Part shown: positions 29,620-38,644 of the stretch, piece after piece
Layout: each line of letters opens with the position of its first letter
Numbering within the stretch: the first letter of the stretch is position 1
Origin: Saccharomycopsis fibuligera x Saccharomycopsis cf. fibuligera
Lineage: Eukaryota > Ascomycota > Saccharomycetes > Ascoideales > Saccharomycopsidaceae
Direction: 5' to 3'
Assembly (NCBI GenBank): GCA_001936135.1
Contig: CP012822.1
Coordinates: 434,001-498,000 of the forward strand
Length of the DNA: 64,000 nt
Translations under genes and position numbers: made by a program
Notes under the pieces: generated by a model
The model's database searches: none
What the model saw: only the letters and a program-made list of their open reading frames with translations
What the model was told of the DNA's origin: nothing

Positions 29620-31098
29620 TTATTTATCCTCTAATGATAACTTGCTGAATCCACTAAAATAACGTTCTCTAAATTCATTATTCAACACCTGTCCTGCTTT
29701 GATGGTTTTTCCCTTGTAATTTTCATTTTGCTTCACATAACATAAAAGTCTTCTACTCCATCTATTGAATTTCTGTACGCAGTTATACTTCAATTGTAAT
29801 TTTTCATGATGGGGAATAGATGTAGTATAATCTTCATCATTAGCTACCGGCATCCAGTACACCAATCTTCCACCCACTGGTAATCTATCAGCAGCAAACT
29901 CAAGCAAATCATCCAACATATTACCCAACTGATATGGTTTTTTTGGTTGCACGTAATCTCTTCTCAAAAATGCCTTCATTCCATCAATTTCAATATTTTC
30001 TTTTCCTAAATGACGTTCCGGTTTAGCAGCTCCCAACACTTTTAGCCCCTCGCGAACTCCGTATGGCGGATCACAACATATAGTATCAATGACAAAATCT
30101 TTTCGAAGAGCATTATGTGTAAAGTCCATAGTTGCTACATCAACAAAATTTAATGAAGTGCCATATTGTTTAAAATTAGATTTGATGTTACGGTTATTTT
30201 TTCCAATTAGGGTCTTAATATCGATATCAGAACCAATAGTAACGGCTCCAAATTTGGCCCCCGCTACAAGGAAACTGCCAGTGCCTACAAACGGATCATA
30301 GAGCACTTTGTACTGGTTAGCTTGAGCAATGTTGACACTTATTAGCGATAGTTCTGCATCAAATGAAGTGGTGCCAACATATTTTCTCTTCTTGAGTTCG
30401 TATGTATCAAGGATATTGTTTTCTCTTTCAGTTCTACCAACAAGGCGGCCAAGATATATTTGTCTAGGGGTTTTGAGTGGAGTAAGTTCAGGTTCAGCAT
30501 CGGTTTCAGCGCATGTAGATTCACTCGGCACGCCTGAGTAGTCTTCTAAGACCACATAAGTAACTTCAGGCTTCTTCAATTTGGCCTTTGCCTTAAACGA
30601 CATATATTTGAACTGATCAATAAGCTCAAGTGACGCATTCCAATCTCTGCGACCTTGGTAACTCTCAAAATCAAACTTGAAAGTCATATTGGTGAACTTT
30701 TCCCAAAGATGCAGACTACTTGTCTTAACGCTGGCATGTAATTCTTCATCAGTGGCTCCCTGGCCCCAGAGCTCATAGATGGAACGACACAATATGGACC
30801 GCTGCACCCACTTATGGGCAATCTCGTCAGTACTAATCTTGTCTTCGTGGTCATTTTGAATGTCGACAATTAAAAATGGACTGGATTCATCATGATGGGA
30901 GATATCCACTTGAACATTGTACAAATCGGCTAATGATTCAAGCTCAGCCTTTCTGAAACCCGTGTGTGCCTGTGTAAGGTATAGAAGGTACTTTGTTGTG
31001 CCCATGCTTGACTGTAATGTATTATATTTTAGTGATACTTGTAATGGCAGCTCTTGATCTACACACACACTCTCTTCTTCTCCTGTATCTTCGCTCAT
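29620..31098 (-). CDS. TRM11: tRNA (guanine-10-N2)-methyltransferase catalytic subunit
   Basis: A 492-codon frame. The N-terminal part (KYLLYLTQAHTGFRKAELESLA onward, THUMP-related region) matches yeast Trm11. The C-terminal Rossmann methyltransferase has motif I DPFVGTGSFLVAGA (about residue 267) and the catalytic motif IV DPPYG (about 342). With Trm112 this enzyme makes m2G10 in tRNAs. The first ATG at 31098 adds a 31-residue acidic leader. The internal ATG at 31005 would begin MGTTKYLLYL, closer to the family start. I keep the longer span but consider the shorter start equally likely. It is divergent from HRP1 and shares a ~585-bp upstream region. Confidence 0.92.
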   Translation of the reverse strand: MSEDTGEEESVCVDQELPLQVSLKYNTLQSSMGTTKYLLYLTQAHTGFRKAELESLADLYNVQVDISHHDESSPFLIVDIQNDHEDKISTDEIAHKWVQRSILCRSIYELWGQGATDEELHASVKTSSLHLWEKFTNMTFKFDFESYQGRRDWNASLELIDQFKYMSFKAKAKLKKPEVTYVVLEDYSGVPSESTCAETDAEPELTPLKTPRQIYLGRLVGRTERENNILDTYELKKRKYVGTTSFDAELSLISVNIAQANQYKVLYDPFVGTGSFLVAGAKFGAVTIGSDIDIKTLIGKNNRNIKSNFKQYGTSLNFVDVATMDFTHNALRKDFVIDTICCDPPYGVREGLKVLGAAKPERHLGKENIEIDGMKAFLRRDYVQPKKPYQLGNMLDDLLEFAADRLPVGGRLVYWMPVANDEDYTTSIPHHEKLQLKYNCVQKFNRWSRRLLCYVKQNENYKGKTIKAGQVLNNEFRERYFSGFSKLSLEDK

Positions 31099-31683
31099 GT
31101 TGAAAATGCAAAAAAAAAAAAAAAATATTTCTTTTGTCGCTTTCGCTGACGTAAGTTATTACATATGATATCCAGGTAACCCTTCAAAACGCAATTTTCT
31201 CTCTCTTGTTTGTTTTGTCTCTTATTTTAAAAACTGAATTTCTTTCCTCAAATTTGCAATCAATCAAATAGTCGATGGACCAATTGGAAGGCAAAAACTC
31301 AATTCTCGACTTCGAAACGTTGCCGCTTGAAAAGAATCATACTATTAGCAGATCGACTGTGAGAATAAAACCATAAGTGTTTTGTTCCATTTTTGATATT
31401 TTCCTCTATTTCATATTGCATATTTCATATATCTGCTAGCCTTTTAGTGACATCAGTTAGTAACTAATAGTTAGTTAGCTTTCTTTCTATAATATTGTTG
31501 TACTATAGCAATTACTGCTCACATAGTGTTATAGCAATAGGATCAATAAAAATACTAAACTTATTTTCCCCTCTTCCAGCACATAATATTATCATATTAT
31601 AACTAGTACACTACTACATTAAGTTAGTCTACTGAAACAAAAGAAAATTAGAAAAGACTTCTACATCTGATTATTATTTTACA
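31099..31683. promoter_or_regulatory. Divergent promoter of TRM11 and HRP1
   Basis: A 585-bp region between divergent genes. A 33-codon ATG-led frame on the plus strand (31275-31376) could be an upstream ORF in an HRP1 leader. The rest is AT-rich with A- and T-tracts. Confidence 0.5.
31275..31376 (+). other. Possible upstream ORF of HRP1
   Basis: ATG to TAA, 33 residues, beginning MDQLEGKNSILDFETLP. It is unusually hydrophilic and non-repetitive for a chance frame in AT-rich DNA. It is 308 bp ahead of the HRP1 ATG. It could be a translated uORF, a small gene or chance. Confidence 0.3.
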
Positions 31684-33366
31684 ATGTCAGCATTAGACGA
31701 CGACGAAGCGCTTTTCCAAGACATCTATGGCGATGACAGCGATAATGAGGAAAAAGCTCAAGGACAAGAGCCAAAAGTAGAATCCTCATCATCTAACACT
31801 GAGACTAAAAATGATGATGGTGCCAACAAAAAAGATGAGTTGCAGTCTTCTGGTGATACTTCAGCACCATCAGGGCCAACAGATACAGGATCTGGATCTT
31901 CTGATAACGTTGCGGGGGCGGTGTCTAATCAAACCACCAGCGAGCAACCACAGCAACAACCACAACAACAGGACCAACCACAGCAGCAGCAACAATATCA
32001 ACAAAATGAGGCTCAGGCCGGTTATAGTGCTAATACTTCAACTACTGCCAACTTTAGCTCAGGCGGAAACAACGCAAATGAGAACTATAATGCAGGCTTA
32101 ACGAGTGTTGCCATTGGCAAACAATTGCAACAAAAATCCGAATATTTTAACAGAGATCAAGGTAAAATGTTTATTGGTGGGTTGAATTGGGATACTACTG
32201 AAGATAAACTCAAGGATTATTTCAGCAAATACGGTGAAATAATTGATTTTACCATCATGAGGGACAATGCTACTGGTAGATCTAGAGGGTTTGGGTTTTT
32301 AACTTTTAGAAGTTCAAGTTCAGTTGATGAAGTGTTAAAGACTCAACATATTCTTGATGGGAAAGTGATTGATCCGAAAAGAGCAATTCCTAAAGAAGAG
32401 CAAGATAAGACAGGTAAGATCTTTGTTGGCGGAATTGCACCAGATGTCACTGAAAAGGATTTTGATGAGTTTTTCTCTAGATTTGGTAATGTTATTGATG
32501 CTCAATTGATGATTGACAAGGATACTGGTAGATCAAGAGGATTTGGTTTTGTTACTTACGATTCTCCAGCAGCAGTGGACAAAGTTACTGAGAATAAGTA
32601 TTTGGAACTTAAGGGAAGACAAATGGAAATCAAACGTGCTGAGCCAAGAGGTCAACAACAACAACGCTCAGGAGGAGTTAGGGGCTACAATGCTAATACA
32701 GCCATGCAACTTCAGCAACAACATATGGGTCAAGGTGGTTATAATGGTTACTCACCATACCAAGCAGCAGCAGGTGCTGCTGCTGCTCCAATTGCTGGTG
32801 GCGCCCCTGGTGCTGGTGCAAGTGGTATGCCTGCTATGGGCGGTTATTCACCTCAAGTATTACAGCAATACTGGCAGTACTGGATGCAGCTCCAACAAAT
32901 GCAAGGTGGAGCCGCTGCTGCCGCTGCTGCCGCTGCCGGAGCAGGACAGATGAATCAAGCGCAGCTTCAGCAAATGGCAGCAATGATGCAACAAGTTCCA
33001 AACCAACAACAACAACAGCAGCAACAGCAATATCAACAACAACAGCAACAACAACAACAACAACAGCAGCAGCAGCAGCAGCAACAAATACCCGGTAATG
33101 ATCAATCACAAAATGAAAGACCACTTAGATTGCATTCATCTACAGAAAGCAACAATAATAGTCCATATGGAAGTAGCGGTAACGAAGGTGATAGTAATAA
33201 TAGTGGTTACGGAAGCAGCGGCAATGGCAATGGTAACGGTGGCAATGGCGGATCTAGAAGACCGCTTAATTTGCCAAAGGGGCCGAGGGGCGGTAATAGA
33301 GGGAACTACAATAGGGGTCGGGGTGGATATGGTAGAAATGGTGGGTATCACCCATACAATCGTTAA
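31684..33366 (+). CDS. HRP1: hnRNP-like mRNA 3'-end processing factor Hrp1 (CFIB)
   Basis: A 560-residue RNA-binding protein. An acidic N-terminus and a Gln-rich stretch come first. Two tandem RRMs follow: RRM1 (about 161-233) with KMFIGGLNWD and RGFGFLTF, and RRM2 (245-318) with KIFVGGIAPD and RGFGFVTY. The inter-RRM block ILDGKVIDPKRAIPKEEQDK is nearly identical to yeast Hrp1. The tail has Gly/Ala/Met and long Gln runs, then an RGG-like Gly/Arg/Tyr-rich end (NRGRGGYGRNGGYHPYNR). Hrp1 binds UA-rich polyadenylation enhancer elements, takes part in cleavage/polyadenylation and shuttles with mRNA. The terminal RGG region is the usual target of arginine methylation. I see no in-frame CTG codon. 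Poly-Q length may vary between strains. Confidence 0.96.
   Translation: MSALDDDEALFQDIYGDDSDNEEKAQGQEPKVESSSSNTETKNDDGANKKDELQSSGDTSAPSGPTDTGSGSSDNVAGAVSNQTTSEQPQQQPQQQDQPQQQQQYQQNEAQAGYSANTSTTANFSSGGNNANENYNAGLTSVAIGKQLQQKSEYFNRDQGKMFIGGLNWDTTEDKLKDYFSKYGEIIDFTIMRDNATGRSRGFGFLTFRSSSSVDEVLKTQHILDGKVIDPKRAIPKEEQDKTGKIFVGGIAPDVTEKDFDEFFSRFGNVIDAQLMIDKDTGRSRGFGFVTYDSPAAVDKVTENKYLELKGRQMEIKRAEPRGQQQQRSGGVRGYNANTAMQLQQQHMGQGGYNGYSPYQAAAGAAAAPIAGGAPGAGASGMPAMGGYSPQVLQQYWQYWMQLQQMQGGAAAAAAAAAGAGQMNQAQLQQMAAMMQQVPNQQQQQQQQQYQQQQQQQQQQQQQQQQQQIPGNDQSQNERPLRLHSSTESNNNSPYGSSGNEGDSNNSGYGSSGNGNGNGGNGGSRRPLNLPKGPRGGNRGNYNRGRGGYGRNGGYHPYNR
33010..33086. repeat. CAA/CAG tract encoding poly-Q in HRP1
   Basis: Mixed CAA and CAG codons encode about 25 glutamines broken by two tyrosines, within the C-terminal low-complexity tail of Hrp1. 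Confidence 0.85.
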
Positions 33367-33641
33367 AAAAATAAGAGCTTTTTGCGGCTTAGTATCAAAA
33401 CGGCTGTGTGCATGGTTACTTATCATCAATAATTATAAGATCAATTTACGTACGCCGAGGCAAACGGGCAAACCAATGAGTTTTTACAATGCGATTCTTT
33501 TTGTGGCAAGCTATAATTAAGCTAAAACAACTCCATACGGTTTGATCTGACTCTTGCTGGTTTTTGAGTTTTGAGTTTTTGATTTTAAGTTTTTGATTTT
33601 TGATTTTTCTATTCAGTTAATGTTTTCCGATTCATTTCCCG

Positions 33642-33675
<34 letters not shown>

Positions 33676-33951
33676 CCTTTTTATTTCATTGCACACCATT
33701 CACTAGGCTGCCGAGTTTTTGTTAAAGTTCTTTATTTTTCAAATCAAGTTTGCTTTTACAGAAAAAAGACAGAGAAAAAAGACAGAGTTAAAAAAAGCCA
33801 ACATTTTTTCCTCCATTTACTACAACGTGTACACAATTTATTTACATGAACTAAAAAATGATTACGAAAAATTGTTATTTTTTTTCTTCTTTTCTTCGTA
33901 TTCCGAGCGTAGGCTATTATATCTATAATTGGCTTGTTAGCCTTTCAACGG
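33367..33951. other. Convergent intergenic region after HRP1
   Basis: About 585 bp with TTTTGA-rich tandem sequence (33550-33610) and a 32-bp T-run. No gene is recognised. It likely contains the 3' ends of HRP1 and of the small minus-strand gene. Confidence 0.5.
33644..33675. repeat. Poly(T) tract, 32 bp
   Basis: An uninterrupted T-run in the 3' flank of HRP1. Confidence 0.9.
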
Positions 33952-34366
33952 TTACTTTTCATTGTTCAGATTATTCGCGGGAAACCGAAAGGCCGAACCT
34001 AACACCGGAATTAAATGTGCTGGCAAAGTGATGCGAGAGAGATGTAGCATAACATGATTGCTTGCCAGTCCTTTGTAGATTGTATAAGCATCAGCAGCGT
34101 ATATGGACATGACAGCAGAGATCATGAAGAAATGATACGCTGCTTTAGTCGTGTAGAATTGAACCATGAATAGTATACAACCGAGATAGAGGCACAAGTA
34201 AAGGATATGTATATGTTTATTAGTCAAGCACAAACGGCCAACTATCTTCATAGTCAATGTAATATGATGTTAGCCAATATATTGCAAACAGTACAGTACT
34301 CGGTGTCGCAAGCAACCGCCTCGTCTTAAACCTCCTCTTTCTCTTTCCTTTCTGTTGTGAACTCAT
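33952..34366 (-). CDS. Putative small spliced membrane protein, unidentified
   Basis: The open frame 33952-34257 encodes a strongly hydrophobic protein with two to three likely membrane spans (HILYLCLYLGCILFMVQFY; FFMISAVMSIYAADAYTIY; a weaker one near the end). An upstream ATG at 34366 starts a 67-nt exon encoding a basic leader (MSSQQKGKRKRRFKTRRLL). Splicing a 58-nt intron (34242-34299; GTACTGT donor, GGCTAAC branch, ATAG acceptor) joins it in frame to give 118 residues. The simpler alternative is an unspliced start at ATG 34251 (99 residues). I do not recognise the family. It is divergent from RPS19, which leaves a normal-sized shared promoter. The intron sites are not perfect consensus, so the model is tentative. 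Confidence 0.4.
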
Positions 34367-34853
34367 AATTCATGCATGTTACGCTGTAGCTACTACCCAA
34401 ATCGGTTTCAAAAGTAGCCCTGATACACGCATAATTTATAGCCCTTCATGTCACGTTATTATCAGATGATCATACTGTATTACATCAGCTGATTTAAGTG
34501 ACCACTTCTACTGAGGCAACGCAGCTTTTCTTTCCGTCCACGTGATTAATTTTCCCGATAGAAATCTACCGCCATTAGAAATATATCACGTGCTCACATA
34601 ATATTAGCGATTGAGACACCGACAGCGACGGCAACCGCGAGCACTGAGCGAGCACTGAGCCCGGCATTGAGTGAGTGAGTGAGTGAGTGCGCAACAGCGG
34701 CAGGAGGAAAAAAAATTCCGGAAAAAAAAACTTTCAAGGTGGTGTTTTATGAAAAAGATTAAAATACTGTTTTGTTAAAAAAGAAAACCCTCACGACCAA
34801 GTGACTTTAACCAGTACAACATCTCAAGGTATCCATAATCAAATATAGTCAAA
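34367..34853. promoter_or_regulatory. RPS19 promoter region
   Basis: A 487-bp region upstream of RPS19. Two CACGTG sites (34539-34544 and 34587-34592) lie 262-315 bp before the ATG. Cbf1, which binds this motif, is a known ribosomal-protein gene regulator in C. albicans together with Tbf1. Short direct repeats (GCGAGCACTGA, twice) and a GAGT array (34667-34688) follow, then AT-rich leader sequence. Confidence 0.6.
34539..34592. promoter_or_regulatory. Pair of CACGTG (Cbf1-type) sites
   Basis: Two palindromic CACGTG hexamers 48 bp apart, both with a TCACGTG context on one strand. Their role in RPS19 expression is inferred from Candida ribosomal-protein promoters. Confidence 0.5.
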
Positions 34854-36159
34854 ATGGCAGGTGTTTCCGTTAGGTACGTGACTGTTATTATCCAACAATC
34901 AGAACAAGAACAAGAACGAGAACAAGAACTATAATGATGATGATGTGTGATGTATGATGATACTGTAAACTATCACTGTGTTTACATCAAGAGGCACTTC
35001 ATGCTAATGTGGACAAGATTCAATTTAATAAAAATGTAGAATACAACAAGAAATAGCGAAACAATGGAGTATCAAAACAAGTACAGACGGGGCAAGAGAC
35101 TGTAATCAGGAGCATCATGAGAAAAGAAACAAGAATTATCGAAAACAATCAAGAGACGACAGAAGAATGAATGATCTATCATATTGAGTAAAATCTTTTC
35201 TATAGTAAGAGAAAGAGTCTCCAATATCAACTTGTTCAAGAGGTAGGAATTTAAAATGCAAAGATGGCAATGAAACACTAAAACTCGTCAAGAAATATCA
35301 ATAATGTAAAGTAGTACAGAAATGCAATCTACTCATTTGGGGAAAGGTTGCACACAAAACAGCAGCACAAATCCAGTAGGTCAAAAAAATCATTGCCAAG
35401 GGCCAACCGTGTGCATTATAATCATGGTTGTACAATGAACCGATTCCTGATCTTAGTCGCAAAGTTCACTTACAAGAATGAACAACTTAAAAGATGAGCA
35501 TAAAAGAAGTACGTCTCTTCTCGCAAATGGTCTCATTTAAGTATTTACCAATGTTAGCTCTTTAAGAAGAGCGTACCGCTCTTCGTTACTGATGCAGAAA
35601 GATCAAAAACTGTAATATCTTTTCTCAAATTGTCCCGTTCAAGCATAAAATATATACCATCATCATTATCGTCTCATCTTCTAGTTTATTTTTCTTGTCT
35701 TTCTCGACCATCCTTACTAACAAATACAATAGAGACGTTCCAGCTCAAGATTTCATCAATGCTTATGCTCTTTTCTTGCAACGTCAAGGTAAATTAGAAG
35801 TCCCAGGTTACGTTGACTTGGTCAAGACCTCTGTCAGCAGTGAAATGCCACCACAAGAATCCGAATTGTGGTTCTACAAGCGTTCTGCTTCTATTGCCAG
35901 ACACATTTACTTGAGAAAACAAGTTGGTGTTGGTAAATTGAAGAAATTGTACGGTGGTGCTAAAAACAGAGGTGCTAGACCAGGTAAGCACGTTGATGCT
36001 TCCGGTTCCGTTAACAGAAAAGCTGTCCAAGCTTTGGAAAAATTGGGTGTTTTAGAAATTTCTGCTAAAGGTGGTAGAAAAATCACTGACAATGGTCAAA
36101 GAGATTTGGACCGTATTGCTGCTCAAACTTTGGAAGATGCCGAAGAAGATGAAGAGTAA
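34854..36159 (+). CDS. RPS19: Cytosolic 40S ribosomal protein S19 (eS19), spliced
   Basis: Model: exons 34854-34873 and 35733-36159. The 20-nt first exon encodes MAGVSV plus two bases. Joining restores MAGVSVRDVPAQDFINAYA, the eS19 N-terminus. The 859-nt intron has a GTACGT donor and a canonical TACTAAC branch site (35715-35721) 11 nt before the acceptor. The 148-residue product then follows yeast Rps19 almost throughout: FLQRQGKLEVPGYVDLVKTS, WFYKRSASIARHIYLRKQVG, GGAKNRGARPGKHVDASGSV and ITDNGQRDLDRIAAQTLED. The protein is needed for 18S rRNA 3' maturation and sits on the small-subunit head. Codon use is strongly biased, as expected for high expression, with no CTG. Confidence 0.97.
34874..35732 (+). 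other. Long intron of RPS19
   Basis: An 859-nt intron with donor GTACGT, branch TACTAAC and acceptor ATAG. It holds a perfect 8-bp hairpin, GAAGAGCG-TAC-CGCTCTTC (35566-35584), and TGATGA-like motifs near 34931-34960. I cannot show that any of this is a snoRNA. Confidence 0.85.
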
Positions 36160-36986
36160 ATTATTGGTTTTTAAAGTGTTGATTTGTTAGGATTTATTAT
36201 TTTTTGTTATTTTGTTATAATACGATGATAATAATAAAAAACCTTAATGCTAGTGATTAATTGAACGATTAAAATTTTTTAAAATTCTAAATGTGTATCA
36301 AATGAAAGCTAAATTATTGTATAAATATCTGTAATCAACTCTGGTGGTTTTAGTGATTGCGCTTTGAAGCAATATACTACGAGTCGATTTTTTACTACTT
36401 AGTCGTATGCTTTTAAGAGAACGTAGCTCACGAGCTAGCAATCGATTAACCACCAGAATATCAAACATCACAAAACGTTATGATCATATTGCCGTAGCAT
36501 CGCAAACCAATTTCACTTGATATCACAATTAGTAATTGTCACCGTTGTTTCCAGCTATTCTGTTTGACTAAATGTAGAAAAACAATCTTTCCGAGACTTT
36601 TGTCCGTCACGCGCGAAATCCAAGAAAAACCAAAACAAGAAAACCAAAACAGAAATCGCGAGACGGAAACTCAAGAGAAAAATTAAATTGGGAGCAACAA
36701 ATAACATAGAACAGCCCGGCTGGGGATCTTTATACACTATCATAAGGTTCAAGGTGTTACTTTGGTTAGACATCAATAGATACAGCTGTAATATCATTTG
36801 GTTGACAAATATTTAGTTTGTGAATATAATTTGCAGTTTGTTCTCACACAATATAAATAACAACATCAACATAAAAAAAGGACATAAAAGCAGCCAGCCG
36901 ACGCTTAATCATTATCAATCCATCAATTAACATCACAAAGTACTATACTCATCAGAATATAATAGGGTAATCACCAACCGTTAACC
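36160..36986. other. Intergenic region between RPS19 and NHP10
   Basis: About 830 bp. It has the RPS19 3' UTR at the left, a candidate structured RNA at 36340-36457 (listed), and the NHP10 promoter at the right. An 80-codon minus-strand frame at 36555-36797 has no recognisable features and is not called. Confidence 0.5.
36340..36457. ncRNA. Candidate structured RNA with multibranch fold
   Basis: A perfect 10-bp closing stem (TCTGGTGGTT with AACCACCAGA) is extended by GATTG/CAATC. It encloses three hairpins: GCTTTGAAGC (36361-36370), TACGA...TCGTA (36378-36407) and TAGCTCACGAGCTA (36424-36437). The shape is cloverleaf-like, but there is no T-loop GTTCGA or tRNA acceptor, so it is not a tRNA. 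I cannot assign it to a known RNA class. Transcription is not shown and either strand would fold. Confidence 0.3.
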
Positions 36987-38183
36987 ATGGAGTCCGAATC
37001 AGAAAATCTCAAATTCAAGCAGAAATGCAAAGACTTGAAAAACCGTATTGGAGAAATTGACGAAAACAACCAAGTAATCACCATTGCCATATCCAGAAGC
37101 AAATTGGCCATCAAACGCCTCAGACTAGAATATGCTATTTTGCTAGAACGTCTCGAACGAAAATCGCTAGCTTCAGTCGCTGATACCACAGAAGCATACT
37201 CGCAACAGGTGGTCAGTCCCGAATTGCCTAGCTTGAAGCTTAACGAATTGAACCCGATTAGCGGTGGCCGCCGTGGTAAGGCTGGTGGAGCAAGAATCAA
37301 GATGAGACCAAAGGAAAGAGACCCTAAGTTGCCCAAAAGACCAACTAACTCGTACTTGATCTTTTGCGAGTTGGAGAAGGACAAGATCAAGCAGAGATTG
37401 GACGCTACTAGTCCACCGGGGTACTTATACGATATGTCCAAAGCCTTAACTGAGGCATGGAAGAATTTGAACGAGGAAGACAAGAAGCCATATTACAAGT
37501 TATACGAGGAGGAAAAGGAGAGGTACTCCAAAGAATTGAAGATTTACAATGATGAGAAGAACAAAGAGGCGGCCGAAGCAGCTGAAAAGGAGAAGACAAA
37601 GAAGAGTGGGGATGACAAAGTGAAGAGTGAAGTTAAAGAGAAGTTAAAGGGAAAACTGAAACAGGAAGAAAGCGAGAAGAAGGCGAAGGACGAAGCCAAG
37701 GATGAATTAAAAGAAGCAGTGAAACAGGAACAGGAACAAGAGCAAGAAAGTATGCCACAGACTACGGAAGATAGCAAAAAACCACCACAGATAGCTGAGC
37801 GGCTGGAAGAAGATAAAGATAGCGATAATCAAGGCGGAGAGTCGCTGCTGCTACAAGCTGGCAACGGTGTGGAGAAAGAGAAAGAGAAAGAGAAGGAGAA
37901 AGAGAAAGAGGAAGATACAGACACTACACCAAGCAAAAAGCATCAGCTTTCGGACTTGCTTGGAAATGGTGACAATAATAGCAATGCGAATGACGATGAC
38001 GATGCCCCAGAAGCAAAGAAGACTAAATTGGAAACTCGAGAAGAAGAAAAACAAGAGATTAGCGGTAACAGTGATAGTGACGACAAGAATGCTCCAGCTG
38101 ATGATATTAATAAGGGTAGCTATAATCAGAATAGCAGTAATGCTGGTGTAGATTCCGCAGAGCTGGCAGTAAAGTCTGAGTGA
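36987..38183 (+). CDS. NHP10: HMG-box subunit of the INO80 chromatin remodeller
   Basis: A 398-residue protein. The N-terminal segment (NNQVITIAISRSKLAIKRLR, LEYAILLERLE) matches the Nhp10 N-terminus, which reads VVLGLAIQRSRLSVKRLKLE in yeast. The HMG box spans about 116-188: KERDPKLPKRPTNSYLIF, WKNLNEEDKKPYYKLY, YSKELKIYN. The C-terminal 200 residues are a highly charged Lys/Glu/Asp tail with KEKEKEK repeats, much longer than in the 203-residue yeast protein. Nhp10 is part of the fungal-specific INO80 module that binds nucleosomal linker DNA and helps in chromatin remodelling and DNA repair. It is followed on the same strand by CET1. Confidence 0.93.
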   Translation: MESESENLKFKQKCKDLKNRIGEIDENNQVITIAISRSKLAIKRLRLEYAILLERLERKSLASVADTTEAYSQQVVSPELPSLKLNELNPISGGRRGKAGGARIKMRPKERDPKLPKRPTNSYLIFCELEKDKIKQRLDATSPPGYLYDMSKALTEAWKNLNEEDKKPYYKLYEEEKERYSKELKIYNDEKNKEAAEAAEKEKTKKSGDDKVKSEVKEKLKGKLKQEESEKKAKDEAKDELKEAVKQEQEQEQESMPQTTEDSKKPPQIAERLEEDKDSDNQGGESLLLQAGNGVEKEKEKEKEKEKEEDTDTTPSKKHQLSDLLGNGDNNSNANDDDDAPEAKKTKLETREEEKQEISGNSDSDDKNAPADDINKGSYNQNSSNAGVDSAELAVKSE

Positions 38184-38644
38184 GAGGAAGGTGGCTTGCT
38201 GTTTCTTGTGGCTGGTTATTCTACGTTTATTGGTATATGAGTGTAATATAATATATTATTGATGCTGTAATAGTGTTGGTATTTTTGTAGTAAGCATTTG
38301 CTAGCTGTCGCCTAAACAGTCACCCGTCCGTTGCGCGAAATTTTATTTTCACATTCGCATTCATTCAAATGGCGGCACAAAACAACAGAGAGAAATAAAG
38401 AAAGGCACTCGCGACTCACTCACTAGCTGCCATTGCCATGGACCACTACTGAAGAACACATAACCCACTCCCTAGCTGCTTCCTTATTGACTCGAACGAT
38501 TGATCCATTGAGCTTGGGTTGAAATTTCAATAAAAGCATTAAAAAACTTCCGCCTGTTGGCCATTTCCCTCGTATCTTTTTCTCCCCTACCTCATAGTCA
38601 GTCAATTGGTATTTAAATCTTTATTTTCGTCTTGGTCTCCAATC
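38184..38644. promoter_or_regulatory. NHP10-CET1 intergenic region
   Basis: 461 bp holding the NHP10 3' end and the CET1 promoter. No extra gene is seen. CET1's frame stays open to 38606, but only from a TTG, so the ATG at 38645 bounds this region. Confidence 0.45.

Noticed and set aside
36340-36457. Interpretation of the structured segment as a tRNA
   Set aside because: The closing stem is too long and there is no GTTCGA T-loop, no D-loop and no CCA-proximal acceptor of 7 bp. I kept it only as an unclassified RNA candidate.
36555-36797. An 80-codon minus-strand frame with a hydrophobic segment
   Set aside because: It lies in the NHP10 promoter, with no similarity and no expression evidence. 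The hydrophobic part comes from A-rich plus-strand sequence.
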